NCBI RefSeq assembly: GCF_031845305.1 | Contig: NZ_JAVREH010000021.1 | Span: 1 to 64,000 of the forward strand | Direction of reading: 5' to 3' | Origin: Jatrophihabitans_A lederbergiae | GTDB taxonomy: Bacteria > Actinomycetota > Actinomycetes > Mycobacteriales > Jatrophihabitantaceae | Length of the DNA: 64,000 nt | Shown: positions 8,542-17,864 of the stretch, piece after piece | How the letters are laid out: each line of letters starts with the position of its first letter | How positions within the stretch are numbered: the stretch's first letter is position 1 | Notes under the pieces: model-generated | Seen by the model: the letters and a program-made list of their open reading frames with translations, nothing else | Database searches by the model: none | What the model was told of the DNA's origin: nothing | Program-made: the position numbers and the translations under genes

Positions 8542-9054
8542 CTACACCACTTTGTGGAGCAGGATCACCGGGGAGCCGTCGCCGGCCGTCCGGTAGGGCT
8601 CCAGCTCGGCGTCCCACGACGAGCCGAGGATCTCGTGCAGGCCATGGGCGAACTCGTCTGCCGACTTCGCCCTGGTGAGCAGCCCGCGCAGTCGCTCCTC
8701 GCCCACCACGACGTCACCGTTGGCCGACACCGCGCTGCGGTGGAAGCCCCGTCCCGGGACGTAGGCGAGCCGCTCACCATCGGTGGAACTGGTGCCCTCT
8801 TCGGTGATCTCGAACCGCAGCATCGGCCAAGCGCGCAGCGAGGCGGAGAGTTTCGCTGCCATCCCGATCGGGCCCACCCAGGTCGCCTCGGCACGCAGCT
8901 GACCGGGCGAGGCAGGCTGTGCCGTCCACTCCAGCTTGCAGGGTCGGCCGAGTACGCCCGCGAGCGCCCACTCGACGTGGGGCCCGATCGCGGGCGGGCA
9001 GCAGTGGACGAACACCACACCTCTGGTGGGTGACGCCACATGAGCAGCAGACAT
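8542..9054 (-). CDS. DUF3145 family protein
   Basis: A 170 aa protein of a family found in Actinobacteria, typically beside the fabF end of the fab locus, as here. The characteristic opening is TRGVVFVHCCPPAIGPHVEW, followed by ALAGVLGRP. No enzymatic motif is evident and the function is unknown; the conserved position suggests a link to lipid synthesis, which is inference. The ATG at 9054 has a clear GGAGG 6-8 nt upstream and is preferred over a start 13 codons earlier that adds non-conserved residues. Confidence 0.88.
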   Translation of the reverse strand: MSAAHVASPTRGVVFVHCCPPAIGPHVEWALAGVLGRPCKLEWTAQPASPGQLRAEATWVGPIGMAAKLSASLRAWPMLRFEITEEGTSSTDGERLAYVPGRGFHRSAVSANGDVVVGEERLRGLLTRAKSADEFAHGLHEILGSSWDAELEPYRTAGDGSPVILLHKVV

Positions 9055-9182
9055 CGCGCACCTCCGCAACTTCGACGGCAACGTCTTCCCCAAGCGCAGC
9101 CGTGCGATTTTGAAGCGTGGTACGTACGTGAAGTGCTGATAATACCTACGCGCGGAGTGTGACGCATGCCGGATGGGAAAAG

Positions 9183-9392
9183 CTAGCCGCCGCTCTTACG
9201 ACGGAACTGGCGCTTGCCACCGGCGCGGGAATGCACGTCGTGCACCTTGCCGGAGTTGGGCCCGCCGCCGCCGACGCCGTCCGCGTGCTGGCCGCGCTTG
9301 CGTTCCAGTGCCTCGCGGAACTTCGACTTGACGTCGTCCTCAGGCGCGTCCGCGCTTTCGTCTGCTGCTGGATCCTGTTGTTCGGCGGCCAT
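9183..9392 (-). CDS. DUF5302 family small protein
   Basis: A 69 aa hydrophilic protein. After an acidic N-terminus (EQQDPAADESADAPEDDVK) comes the family core KFREALERKRGQ, a glycine-rich linker, and the basic end KRQFRRKSGG. DUF5302 proteins are small actinobacterial proteins of unknown role. The ATG at 9392 sits behind AAGGGTAGG; an upstream in-frame start at 9425 is possible. It is divergent from the GGDEF/EAL gene across a 159-bp spacer. Confidence 0.8.
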   Translation of the reverse strand: MAAEQQDPAADESADAPEDDVKSKFREALERKRGQHADGVGGGGPNSGKVHDVHSRAGGKRQFRRKSGG

Positions 9393-9551
9393 GGCACCTA
9401 CCCTTTCACGCGGGGGAACCGACAATCAAACACGTTAGGGCTCAGCCGGTGGGATGGCCCGAAGGGCACAGCCGGTCGATAACCATCCCAATGTGGGTCA
9501 TCAGAGCCCCGCCGGGTGGTTCCTGCGTGCAGCTTGTGTGAAACTTTGCCC

Positions 9552-11780
9552 ATGGGCTCGCCGATAGAGGTCACGAACCTGCGGAGGTCGTGGCTCGAAC
9601 GGCTCCTCAGTGTGGTGCGTGAGCTGGGCACCAGCGGCGATGTCGACGAGACGCTGAGACGCATCGCCGAGGCGACCGTGGAGTTCCTGCAATTCGGCGC
9701 GGCCGCCATCAACGTGCTCGGCGAAGACGGCGTCGTACGGATCCAGGCAGTCGCCGGGCCGCCGGAGGTCCGGCAGCTGCTCGGCCGGTCCAGCCCCTTG
9801 CAGTACTGGCTCGACATTCTGGAGGCGGCCGAGCCGTGGAACTCGCTGCGGTTCTTCAGCCACGACCGGGACCAGACCATGATGGACCGGGTGGCGAGCT
9901 GGGTGCCGGACGGCTCGGATGGCGCGACGCCCGACGTGGACCACGAACGCTGGCATCCCGAGGACGCCCTGCTGGCGCCGCTGATCGGCCCGGAGGGTGC
10001 TCTGCTCGGGGTGCTCAGCGTGGACCAGCCGGCCGGCGGGCGACGGCCCAACCTTGAGCAGCGCACCGTCCTGGAGCTGTTCGCCAACCAGGCTGCCGTC
10101 GCCATCGCCGACTCGCGGGCGCGTCAGCAGTCCGAGACCCGGCGGCAGGACGCGGAGAACCGCTGGCAGGTCGCCTTCGAACGCAGCCCCATCGGCGCCG
10201 CGATCATCAACCTCGACGGCACGCTGGCCCAGACCAACGACGCGCTCACCGCGATGCTCGGTTACTCGCGCGACCAGCTGCTGGGGACGCGCTTCGCCGA
10301 CTTCAGCCATCCCGACGACGTCAACGGCGACGCGCCGTACTTCCAGGCGCTGCTGGACGGCAGCGAGGACGGCTACGAGACCGAGAAGCGCTATCTTGAT
10401 GCCGCCGGCGACGTGGTGTTCGCGCAACTGCACGTCGGCGTGATCCGCAACGCCGAGGGCGTCGTCCAGAGCATCGTCGGCCAGCTCAACGACATCAGCC
10501 AGCGCAAGAAGGCCGAGGACCAGCTCGCCTACCGGGCCACCCACGACCCGCTGACCGAGTTGCCCAACCGGATCGAGTTCGAGGACCGGCTTTCGGACTG
10601 CCTGGCGTCGGGCCGGCCGGCGGGCGTTCTCTACTGCGACCTGGACCGGTTCAAGACCGTGAACGACAGCCTGGGCCACGAGGCCGGCGACGAGCTGCTG
10701 ATCCTGGTCGCGAGACGGATGCGCGAGGCGCTGCCGGCCGGCTGCACGCTCGGTCGCGTCGGCGGTGACGAGTTCGTGGCGCTGGTCCCCGGCGAGGACG
10801 ATGCCGAGGCGCTGCGCGAGTTGGGCAGGCGACTGCTTGCCGCCTTGGACGAGCCGGTGGTGATCCGCGGGCACCTGCACACCATCGGCGCCAGCATCGG
10901 AGTGACCGTCGGGACGAGCGCTCACGTCCATCCGGACGAGGTGCTGCGCGAGGCCGACATGGCGCTGCTGCGCGCCAAGCGGCGTGGCCGGGCGCGCGTC
11001 GAGGTGTATGACCCGACACAGGACAAGCCGGCCACCCTGCAGGACCTGGAGCTCGAGCGGTCACTGCGCCTCGCGCTCGGCGAGAACCGCGGGCTGGTGC
11101 CGTACTTCCAGCCGATCGTCGACCTGTCCGACAACATCCCGGTGGGCTACGAGGCGCTGATCCGCTGGCGGCATCCCGAACACGGCCTGATGGACCCCGG
11201 CGAGTTCCTCCCGCTGGCCGAGCGGAGCGGCCTGATCGTCCCGTTCGGCTGGTGGATGCTCAACGCCAGTTGCCGGGCGGCGGCCGATACCCGGCTGACC
11301 GGCGGCTGGGCGCGCTGGGTCGCGGTGAACGCCTCCGGCAGCCAGCTGGGTCGCGGGCAGCTCGTGGCCGAGATCAAGCACGACCTCGACGCCTATGGCC
11401 TGGCCGCCAGCCGGTTGCACCTCGAGATCACCGAGAGCGCGCTGGTGGATGCCTCCCCCGCCGCGATCAAGGAGGTGTGCGAGGTCGCCGACCTGGGCGT
11501 CCAGATCGCCTTGGACGACTTCGGCACCGGCTACTCGTCGCTGTCGCTGCTGCGGGATCTGCCGGTGTCCACGGTGAAGATCGACCGCAGCTTCGTAGCC
11601 CCGATCACGGTCGACCGGAGCGCGCGCGCCATCGTCCGCAGCGTCATCACGCTGTGCCAGGAACTCGAGATCACCACGGTCGCCGAGGGCATCGAGACCC
11701 AGGAGCAGCTCACCTCGCTGCGCGCGCTGGGCTGCACGCACGGCCAGGGCTACCTGCTCGGCCGGCCGGCACCGCTCTAG
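9552..11780 (+). CDS. GAF-PAS-GGDEF-EAL signalling protein (cyclic-di-GMP turnover)
   Basis: A 742 aa cytoplasmic protein. Domains in order: GAF (about 20-155), PAS (about 185-305, with the PAC-like end SQRKKAEDQLAYRATHDPLT), GGDEF (about 310-470) and EAL (about 485-740). The cyclase motif is intact in GRVGGDEFVAL, but no RxxD inhibitory site precedes it. The phosphodiesterase side keeps YEALIRWRHP, EITESALVD, DDFGTGYSSLSLL and KIDRSFV. Both activities are therefore plausible and presumably set by GAF/PAS ligand binding. I chose ATG 9552 over an upstream in-frame GTG at 9516; neither has a strong ribosome-binding site. Confidence 0.9.
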   Translation: MGSPIEVTNLRRSWLERLLSVVRELGTSGDVDETLRRIAEATVEFLQFGAAAINVLGEDGVVRIQAVAGPPEVRQLLGRSSPLQYWLDILEAAEPWNSLRFFSHDRDQTMMDRVASWVPDGSDGATPDVDHERWHPEDALLAPLIGPEGALLGVLSVDQPAGGRRPNLEQRTVLELFANQAAVAIADSRARQQSETRRQDAENRWQVAFERSPIGAAIINLDGTLAQTNDALTAMLGYSRDQLLGTRFADFSHPDDVNGDAPYFQALLDGSEDGYETEKRYLDAAGDVVFAQLHVGVIRNAEGVVQSIVGQLNDISQRKKAEDQLAYRATHDPLTELPNRIEFEDRLSDCLASGRPAGVLYCDLDRFKTVNDSLGHEAGDELLILVARRMREALPAGCTLGRVGGDEFVALVPGEDDAEALRELGRRLLAALDEPVVIRGHLHTIGASIGVTVGTSAHVHPDEVLREADMALLRAKRRGRARVEVYDPTQDKPATLQDLELERSLRLALGENRGLVPYFQPIVDLSDNIPVGYEALIRWRHPEHGLMDPGEFLPLAERSGLIVPFGWWMLNASCRAAADTRLTGGWARWVAVNASGSQLGRGQLVAEIKHDLDAYGLAASRLHLEITESALVDASPAAIKEVCEVADLGVQIALDDFGTGYSSLSLLRDLPVSTVKIDRSFVAPITVDRSARAIVRSVITLCQELEITTVAEGIETQEQLTSLRALGCTHGQGYLLGRPAPL

Positions 11781-11976
11781 CGCCGCCGCGATCAGCCGGC
11801 CGGCGGACCACGCACCCGTGCTGAGGTCCAGCTCGGCCCCTCGACGGTGTGCCTGGTATCGAAGCCCACGATCGGGGCCGCACTCCGCGGCTACCCGGCC
11901 GCATGTCCACGGCGACGAAACTCTGCCAAGCTGTATCGGAATCCATCAGGCCGGAAGCCATCTGGGAGGTGCTGGC

Positions 11977-13455
11977 ATGGGCGAAGAAGTCGAGAGCACC
12001 GAGTTCACACGTCAGGACCGGCAGCAATACCGCGAGAAGGTACGCAAGTGCCTCGACGTGTTCGCGCGCATGCTCGCCGAGGCCAAATTCGACTTCGAGC
12101 GGCCGATGACCGGCCTCGAGATCGAGTTCAACCTGATCGACGCCGACCACGACCCGGCCATGCGCAACGCCGACGTGCTGCAGGCGATCGCCAACGAGGA
12201 CTTCCAGACCGAGCTCGGCCAGTTCAACATCGAGATCAACGTCCCGCCGCGGGGCCTGGCGGGGCGCTCGGCCGAAGAGCTCGAAACCGACCTGCGGGCC
12301 AGCCTGAACGACGCCGAGCGGCGCTCCAGCGGCGAGGGCGCCCACATCGTCATGATCGGCATCCTTCCCACGCTCACCGCCGAGGACCTGACCGGTAAGT
12401 CGCTCAGCGCCAATGCCCGGTACGAGCTGATCAACGAGCAGATCTTCGCTGCCCGCGGCGAGGACCTGCAGATCGCCATCGACGGACCGGAGCGGCTCTC
12501 GACGTTCGCCGATTCCATCGCTCCCGAGGCGGCGTGCACGAGCGTCCAGTTCCACCTGCAGGTCAGCCCCCAGGCGTATGCCAGCAACTGGAACGCCGCT
12601 CAGAGCATCGCCGGCGTGCAGCTCGCCCTCGGCGCCAACTCGCCGTTCCTGTTCGGCAAGGAGCTGTGGCGCGAGACCCGCATCGCCCTGTTCGAGCAGG
12701 CCACCGACACCCGCCCCGCCGAGCTGAAGTCACAGGGCGTTCGTCCCCGGGTGTGGTTCGGCGAGCGCTGGATCAACTCCATCTTCGATCAGTTCGAAGA
12801 GAACGTGACGTACTTTCCGGCCCTGCTGCCGATCTGCGACGACGAGGACCCGGCCGCCGTGCTGGGCCGCGGCGACACTCCGAAGCTGTCCGAGCTGCGG
12901 ATGCACAACGGCACCATCTACCGCTGGAACCGCCCGGTGTACGACGTCTTCCGCGGCAAGCCGCACCTGCGGGTCGAGAACCGGGTGTTGCCCGCGGGGC
13001 CCACCGTCGTCGACATCCTCGCCAACGGCGCCTTCTACTACGGCATGCTGCGCTACCTCGCCGAGGAGGACCGCCCGCTGTGGACCCGGCTGTCGTTCGC
13101 CGCAGCCGAGGACAACTTCTACGCCGGGGCCAGGCAGGGCATCAGCTCCCACCTCTACTGGCCCGGACTGGGCGAGGTGCCGGCCACCGAGCTGGTGTTA
13201 CGCAAGCTGCTGCCGATGGCGTACGAGGGACTGGATCGCTGGAATGTCGATCCGGCGGTCCGGGACCGGCTGCTGGGCATCATCGAGCAGCGCTGCATCA
13301 AGCACCTGAACGGCGCCGAGTGGCAGGTGCGCACCTTCCATCAGATCGACAGCGAGAAGCGCCCGCTCGATCGACGTGAGGCACTGCGCGAGATGCTCGG
13401 CCGCTACGTCGAGCACATGCACTCGAACGAGCCCGTACACACCTGGCCAATCTGA
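11977..13455 (+). CDS. glutamate-cysteine ligase-like protein (GCS2 superfamily, long form)
   Basis: A 492 aa member of an actinobacterial glutamate--cysteine-ligase-like family. Recognisable segments are MTGLEIEFNLI, GQFNIEINVPPRGL, GAHIVMIGILPTL, GANSPFLFGKELWRETR, RPRVWFGERW, HLRVENRVLPAGPTV and the terminal EPVHTWP. The fold is that of ATP-dependent carboxylate-amine ligases, which join glutamate to an amine or thiol through an acyl phosphate. The true substrate is unknown, since Actinobacteria usually make mycothiol rather than glutathione. The ATG at 11977 has an excellent GGAGG at 11965-11969. A second, shorter and frameshifted member of the superfamily lies at 18522-19609. Confidence 0.87.
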   Translation: MGEEVESTEFTRQDRQQYREKVRKCLDVFARMLAEAKFDFERPMTGLEIEFNLIDADHDPAMRNADVLQAIANEDFQTELGQFNIEINVPPRGLAGRSAEELETDLRASLNDAERRSSGEGAHIVMIGILPTLTAEDLTGKSLSANARYELINEQIFAARGEDLQIAIDGPERLSTFADSIAPEAACTSVQFHLQVSPQAYASNWNAAQSIAGVQLALGANSPFLFGKELWRETRIALFEQATDTRPAELKSQGVRPRVWFGERWINSIFDQFEENVTYFPALLPICDDEDPAAVLGRGDTPKLSELRMHNGTIYRWNRPVYDVFRGKPHLRVENRVLPAGPTVVDILANGAFYYGMLRYLAEEDRPLWTRLSFAAAEDNFYAGARQGISSHLYWPGLGEVPATELVLRKLLPMAYEGLDRWNVDPAVRDRLLGIIEQRCIKHLNGAEWQVRTFHQIDSEKRPLDRREALREMLGRYVEHMHSNEPVHTWPI

Positions 13456-13478
13456 GGCGACCCTTTGCAAACCGCTTA

Positions 13479-13499
13479 CAGCTGGGTAAATTCCAGCTG
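13479..13499 (+). terminator. short hairpin after the GCS2-type gene
   Basis: CAGCTGG (13479-13485) pairs perfectly with CCAGCTG (13493-13499) across a 7-nt AT-rich loop, 23 bp after the stop of the ligase gene. The stem is short, so it may instead be an operator-like palindrome ahead of the symporter gene at 13630. Confidence 0.3.
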
Positions 13500-13629
13500 A
13501 CGGCTCAAATCGGTAGCCGGTACGGGACCTCAATGTGCCCGCGGCTGCCGAGGCATCGCCGTACCGTGAGCTGGCCCGTGCACTGCACACAGCCTGCCGG
13601 TGAGCCCCGGCCGACGGGAAGGTACACCG

Positions 13630-15309
13630 GTGCTTCGACTCGATGTGAACCTCTTCGACTACACCATTCTGGCCATCTACTTCATCCTGGTGGTCGGTAT
13701 CGGGGTGATGGCCAGACGCGCCGTCGCCACCAGCGAGGACTTCCTGTTGTCCGGGCGATCGCTGCCTGCCTGGGTCACCGGGCTGGCCTTCATCTCGGCC
13801 AACCTCGGCGCCATCGAGATCCTCGGTATGGCAGCCAACGGCGCCCAGTACGGCATGTCGACCCTGCACTTCTACTGGATCGGCGCCGTGCCGGCCATGG
13901 TGTTCCTGGGCATCGTGATGATGCCGTTCTACTACGGCTCCCGGGTCCGCACCGTGCCGGAGTTCCTGCTCCGGCGGTTCAATCCCGCGACGCACCTCTT
14001 CAACGCCGGCAGCTTCGCCGCGGCCGCGGTGTTGACCGCGGGCGTCAACCTGTACGCGCTGGCCCTGGTCATCAATGCGCTGATCGGCTGGCCGATCTGG
14101 GTATCGGTGCTGGTGTCCGCTCTGTTCGTGCTCGCCTACATCACCCTCGGTGGCCTTTCGGGCGCGATCTACAACGAGGTGCTGCAGTTCTTCGTCATCA
14201 TCGCGGGCCTCATCCCGCTGGTCGTCATCGGCCTGCACAACGTCGGCGGGTACAGCGGCCTGAAAGAGAAGGTAACCCACACCGCGCTCGGTTCGAACTC
14301 GTTCTCCACTTGGTCGGGAACCAACGTCGGACACTGGACGAACCCGCTGGGCGACTGGATCGGCATCGTGATGGGCCTGGGCTTCGTGCTTTCCTTCGGC
14401 TACTGGACGACCAACTTCGCCGAGGTCCAGCGGGCGCTGTCGGCCAAGGACCTCTCGGCGGCGCAGCGGACCCCACTGATCGGGTCGTTCCCGAAGATCT
14501 TCATTCCGGCCCTGACGATCATCCCGGGCCTGATCGCCCTGGTGCTCATTCCGAACCTGGGCAAGACCAAGGACCTCACCTACAACGACGCGATCCCGCT
14601 GCTGATGAACCGGTTCCTGCCCAACGGCACGCTGGGCATCGCGCTGGCCGGCCTGCTGGCGGCCTTCATGGCCGGCATGGCGGCCAACGTGAGCTCGTTC
14701 AACACGGTGTTCACCTACGACATCTGGCAGACGTACGTGGTGAAGGGCCGCCGGGACAGCTACTACCTGCAGGTCGGACGCGTCGTCACGGTGCTCGGCA
14801 TCCTGATCGGCATCGTCACCGCGTTCATCGCCTCGGGCTACAGCAACATCATGAACTACATCCAGTTGCTGTTCTCATACTTCAACGCCCCGCTTTTCGC
14901 CACCTTCATCATCGCGATGTTCTGGAAGCGGACGTCGCCATGGGCGGGCTTCTGGGGCCTGGTCGCCGGGACCATCGGAGCCGGCGCCATGCACTTCGGC
15001 GGCTACCACATCGCCTACTTCTACAAGGGCGGCGTGTTCGATCCGACCCACTCCACGATCAACGCGCAGATGCTCAACTTCTACGGGGCGATCACGGCGT
15101 TCCTCGCCGACGTGGTGGTCACCGTCGCGGTCACGATGGTGACCAAACGCAAGCCGGTGTCCGAACTCGCCGGCCTGGTCTGGGGCGTACACGATCCCAA
15201 TGCCCCCGATCCCGACAGCGTGCCGAAGCCGGCCTGGTGGGCCTCCCCCAAGCTGCTGGCCACGACCTCGATCGGCATCGTCATCGTCCTGTCCATCATC
15301 TTCGCGTAA
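13630..15309 (+). CDS. sodium:solute symporter family (SSS) transporter
   Basis: A 559 aa integral membrane protein with about 13-14 hydrophobic segments. SSS signatures include the first helix FDYTILAIYFILVVGIGVMA, the DFLLSGRSLPAWVTGLAFIS stretch typical of the SGLT-like branch, AYITLGGLSGAIYNEVLQFF and AGMAANVSSFNTVFTYDIW. It presumably couples uptake of a small organic solute to Na+; the substrate is unassigned. The GTG at 13630 has GGAAGG 8 nt upstream and is preferred over a GTG at 13600. It is followed after 9 bp by a small membrane protein and then a Usp with overlapping stop/start, so the three look co-transcribed. Confidence 0.9.
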   Translation: MLRLDVNLFDYTILAIYFILVVGIGVMARRAVATSEDFLLSGRSLPAWVTGLAFISANLGAIEILGMAANGAQYGMSTLHFYWIGAVPAMVFLGIVMMPFYYGSRVRTVPEFLLRRFNPATHLFNAGSFAAAAVLTAGVNLYALALVINALIGWPIWVSVLVSALFVLAYITLGGLSGAIYNEVLQFFVIIAGLIPLVVIGLHNVGGYSGLKEKVTHTALGSNSFSTWSGTNVGHWTNPLGDWIGIVMGLGFVLSFGYWTTNFAEVQRALSAKDLSAAQRTPLIGSFPKIFIPALTIIPGLIALVLIPNLGKTKDLTYNDAIPLLMNRFLPNGTLGIALAGLLAAFMAGMAANVSSFNTVFTYDIWQTYVVKGRRDSYYLQVGRVVTVLGILIGIVTAFIASGYSNIMNYIQLLFSYFNAPLFATFIIAMFWKRTSPWAGFWGLVAGTIGAGAMHFGGYHIAYFYKGGVFDPTHSTINAQMLNFYGAITAFLADVVVTVAVTMVTKRKPVSELAGLVWGVHDPNAPDPDSVPKPAWWASPKLLATTSIGIVIVLSIIFA

Positions 15310-15318
15310 GGAGCAGCC

Positions 15319-15729
15319 ATGTCTGCACGCAAATCAGGAGCGACGGCGGCCTCTTCCGGGTCACCCCGCAAGCGGACGGCCGCCGGCGGCCAGCCGGCAG
15401 CCGGCACTCGCACCGGAAACGACACCGGCACCGGCACCGGCACCGGCACCAGTGATGCCCCGCAGTCGGCGGCGTCCAAGCTTTTCGACATCCGGCTGCT
15501 CATCGGCGGGCTGTTCACCCTGTACGGGATAATGCTCACCATCGCCGGCTTCTTCACCTCGGACGCTGACAAGCAGAAGGCCAGCAACATCAACATCAAC
15601 CTGTGGCTGGGCATCGGCATGCTGATCATGGGCCTGCTGTTCCTGCTCTGGCGCCAGGTCAGCCCGCTCCGGGTCCAGGACCACGCCATCCAGAGCGGCG
15701 GCACCACCGGCACGGAGCCCCCGCGATGA
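15319..15729 (+). CDS. small two-helix membrane protein accompanying the SSS transporter
   Basis: A 136 aa protein. The N-terminal 55 residues are Ala/Gly/Thr-rich and disordered, with a simple Thr-Gly run (GTGTGTGTGT) encoded by a repeated ggcacc hexamer. Two membrane segments follow: LIGGLFTLYGIMLTIAGFF and INLWLGIGMLIMGLLFLLW. I do not recognise a named family. The position directly after the symporter (GGAG 6-8 nt before the ATG, 9 bp gap) and the 4-nt overlap with the downstream Usp suggest an accessory subunit or regulator of the transporter; that role is inference. Confidence 0.75.
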   Translation: MSARKSGATAASSGSPRKRTAAGGQPAAGTRTGNDTGTGTGTGTSDAPQSAASKLFDIRLLIGGLFTLYGIMLTIAGFFTSDADKQKASNININLWLGIGMLIMGLLFLLWRQVSPLRVQDHAIQSGGTTGTEPPR

Positions 15730-16145
15730 CGGCCCCCGTCCCCGTGGTGGTGGTCGGAGTCGACGGGTCGTCCTCGAGCGGGGACGCCGTACGTTGGGCG
15801 GCCCAGCAGGCCACGCTCACCGGGGCGACGCTGCGCGCCGTAGCCAGCTGGCGGTGGCCCAACTACCTGACCCGGCTGCCGCCCACGGTGCATCTTGCCG
15901 AGGACACCGCCCAGATCCTGGACGAAGTCCTCGCCGATGCGCTGGCGGGATTCGAGGACCTCGAGGTCGACAAGCACGTCATCGAGGGCCCACCCGGGCC
16001 GGCGCTGCTCACCCAGGCCGAGAATGCCTCGCTGCTCGTCGTCGGTGCTCAGGGCCGGGCGGCGTTCCCCGGCATGTTGCTCGGCTCGGTGGCGGAGTAC
16101 TGCGTACGTAACGGTCCCTGCCCGGTGGTCGTCGTCCGGCCGTAA
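15726..16145 (+). CDS. universal stress protein (UspA family)
   Basis: A 139 aa single-domain Usp. The N-terminal beta strand VVVVGVDGSSSSGDAVRWA carries the conserved Asp, and the C-terminal ATP-binding motif G-2x-G-9x-G(S) is present as GAQGRAAFPGMLLGSVAE. It probably binds ATP and may modulate the transporter encoded just upstream, since Usp-transporter pairs are common; that link is inferred from the ATGA overlap and shared strand. Confidence 0.9.
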   Translation: MTAPVPVVVVGVDGSSSSGDAVRWAAQQATLTGATLRAVASWRWPNYLTRLPPTVHLAEDTAQILDEVLADALAGFEDLEVDKHVIEGPPGPALLTQAENASLLVVGAQGRAAFPGMLLGSVAEYCVRNGPCPVVVVRP

Positions 16146-16166
16146 GCGCAGCCTGCAGGCTGGGAG

Positions 16167-16194
16167 CCCGCGCGGCAGCCGGCTACCGCGCGGG
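16167..16194. terminator. GC-rich hairpin between convergent genes
   Basis: CCCGCGCGG (16167-16175) pairs with CCGCGCGGG (16186-16194) over a 10-nt loop, midway between the Usp stop and the convergent DUF7455 stop. A 14-nt palindrome CAGCCTGCAGGCTG lies just before it (16149-16162). This is consistent with a bidirectional transcription end. Confidence 0.6.
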
Positions 16195-16202
16195 TGCTCG
16201 GC

Positions 16203-16403
16203 TCAGTCCTTCCGGCCGTCGGCGACCACGACGGCGCCGCCGGCCGTCAGGGCGGCCTCGTTCTCGTCGTAGTGGTGGGCGCACCAGAGCAGGATGCCCC
16301 CGCCGGGCATCAGGGTGCCCACGGCGGCGCGCGCAGAGCAGCGGTCGCAGCGGTCGGTGGCGTTGAGAGAGTACCCGTGTTCTTCTTGCGCAAAAGTCGC
16401 CAT
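16203..16403 (-). CDS. DUF7455-type small zinc-ribbon-like protein
   Basis: A 66 aa protein with two cysteine motifs, ATDRCDRCSARAAV and LLWCAHHYDENEAAL, giving a CxxC...CxxH arrangement likely to bind zinc. It matches the short actinobacterial family I know as DUF7455 (ADRCDRCGAQA...LLFCAHH). The function is unknown. It is transcribed toward the Usp gene and lies 33 bp downstream of the oxidoreductase start. Confidence 0.8.
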   Translation of the reverse strand: MATFAQEEHGYSLNATDRCDRCSARAAVGTLMPGGGILLWCAHHYDENEAALTAGGAVVVADGRKD

Positions 16404-16436
16404 GAGGGCGCTCCCTTCAGGATCGATCGTCGGTGT

Positions 16437-17465
16437 TCAGGCCCCGGCCGGGTCGTCGGCGAGGCGAACAACCATCTTGCCAGTGTTTGCGCCGCGCAAC
16501 ATCCCGATGAACGCCGGAACCGCGTTGTCGAGCCCGATTGTGACGGTTTCGCGGGCCACCAGCTTGCCCGAACGCAGCCAGCCGCGGACCGCGCCGGCGA
16601 ACTCGTCCCGCAGCTGGCCGTGGTCCCCCACCAGGAAACCCCGCAGCGTGAGCCGCTTGCCGATCGCCAGCGCGAGGTTGCGCGGGCCGGGAGCCGGCTC
16701 GGTGTCGTTGTAGGACGAGATCGCCCCGCAGAGCGCCGCGCGGCCACGTAACCGGAACGCGCCGATGGCCGCCTCGAGATGCTCGCCGCCGACATTGTCG
16801 AAGTAGACGTCGATGCCGTCGGGAGCGGCCTCGCGCAGCAACGTACGAACCGGACCGTCGTGATAGTCGAACGCCGCGTCGAAGCTGAGCTCCTCGGTCA
16901 GGTAGCGGACCTTGTCGGCGGAGCCGGCGCTGCCCACGACCCGGCCCGCGCCGCGCAGCCGGGCGAACTGCCCGACCAGGCTCCCGACGGCTCCGGCAGC
17001 TCCCGAGACGAACACGGCATCACCGGGCTGGAACGCCCCGACCTCGAACAGACCGGCGTACGCGGTCAGGCCGGGCATGCCGAGTACGCCGAGGTAGCGG
17101 GAGGACGACAGGCCCTCCAGCGGCTCCAGCCGCCTGGCCTGAGCGGCCGGGAGCAGCGCGTGCTCACGCCAGCCGAGCCCGTGCAGGACCAGCGAGCCCA
17201 CCGGCAGTTCCGGTGCCGCCGAGGCGATCACCTCTCCCACCGCTCCCCCGTCGACCGGCTCGCCGAGCTGCCACGGCGGCACGTAGGAGGGCACGTCGTT
17301 CATCCGCCCACGCATGTACGGGTCCACCGACATCACCAGATTGCGCACCAGCACCTGTCCCGGCTCCGGGTCGGGAAGCTCGGTGGGCACCAGCCGGAAG
17401 TCCGACTCCACCGGCTCTCCGTCCGGCCGGGCGGCGAGCAGGATCTCGCGGCTCTTTACGGGCAT
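16437..17465 (-). CDS. NADP-dependent medium-chain oxidoreductase (zinc-independent MDR, CurA/PTGR-like)
   Basis: A 342 aa enone-reductase-like protein. Typical features are MSVDPYMRGRMND near the N-terminus, GMPGLTAYAGLFEVG, the nucleotide-binding VSGAAGAVGSLVGQFARL, and YFDNVGGEHLEAAIGAFR. It lacks the zinc-ligand cluster of alcohol dehydrogenases. Family members reduce alpha,beta-unsaturated ketones or aldehydes with NADPH; the physiological substrate is unknown. The ATG at 17465 has GAGGAG 9 nt upstream and is preferred to the TTG two codons earlier. Confidence 0.9.
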   Translation of the reverse strand: MPVKSREILLAARPDGEPVESDFRLVPTELPDPEPGQVLVRNLVMSVDPYMRGRMNDVPSYVPPWQLGEPVDGGAVGEVIASAAPELPVGSLVLHGLGWREHALLPAAQARRLEPLEGLSSSRYLGVLGMPGLTAYAGLFEVGAFQPGDAVFVSGAAGAVGSLVGQFARLRGAGRVVGSAGSADKVRYLTEELSFDAAFDYHDGPVRTLLREAAPDGIDVYFDNVGGEHLEAAIGAFRLRGRAALCGAISSYNDTEPAPGPRNLALAIGKRLTLRGFLVGDHGQLRDEFAGAVRGWLRSGKLVARETVTIGLDNAVPAFIGMLRGANTGKMVVRLADDPAGA

Positions 17466-17540
17466 GGGCAATCACTCCTCGAACGTGGTTGCCACCAGCA
17501 TGCCGCACGGCACGCTGCCATCCACGCGCTCAGTACCCGC

Positions 17541-17705
17541 TTACGCGCTCATCGCCTCGGCCGGCACGTACTCCTCGTCACCGGCCGAGTACGGCATCAG
17601 CGCGTCCACCTCCGCGGCGGCGAAGTGATACCCCATGTCGCGCAGCCGCTCAGCCTGTCGACGGGCCATGTCGGCCACCGCGTTCTCGAAGTCGTGCGTT
17701 TCCAT
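17541..17705 (-). CDS. small hypothetical protein
   Basis: A 54 aa charged protein beginning METHDFENAVADMARRQAER, with a helical first half and an acidic end. I do not recognise a family. The ATG at 17705 has GCAGGAG about 6 nt upstream, which favours a real gene; an ATG at 17720 is the alternative. It is on the same strand as, and upstream of, the MDR oxidoreductase. Confidence 0.5.
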   Translation of the reverse strand: METHDFENAVADMARRQAERLRDMGYHFAAAEVDALMPYSAGDEEYVPAEAMSA

Positions 17706-17864
17706 CGGGTCTCCTGCCATGTGGAGCAACGTGCGTTCCCGACGCCTTTTCGTTGCGGGTACCTCCAGCAGACCAGGCCACTGTGACGACGAGGTTCCGC
17801 CCCGGTGGACGGAAGTGGTCCAGTGTACCAACCGTGTTAAGTATTGGCCGCCTAAAATCGGCCG

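Noticed and set aside
13533..15455. Long open frame of 640 codons over the symporter gene
   Set aside because: It is rich in Arg, Gly, His and Pro without family motifs and is a GC-rich shadow of the SSS gene, whose own frame has clear membrane helices.
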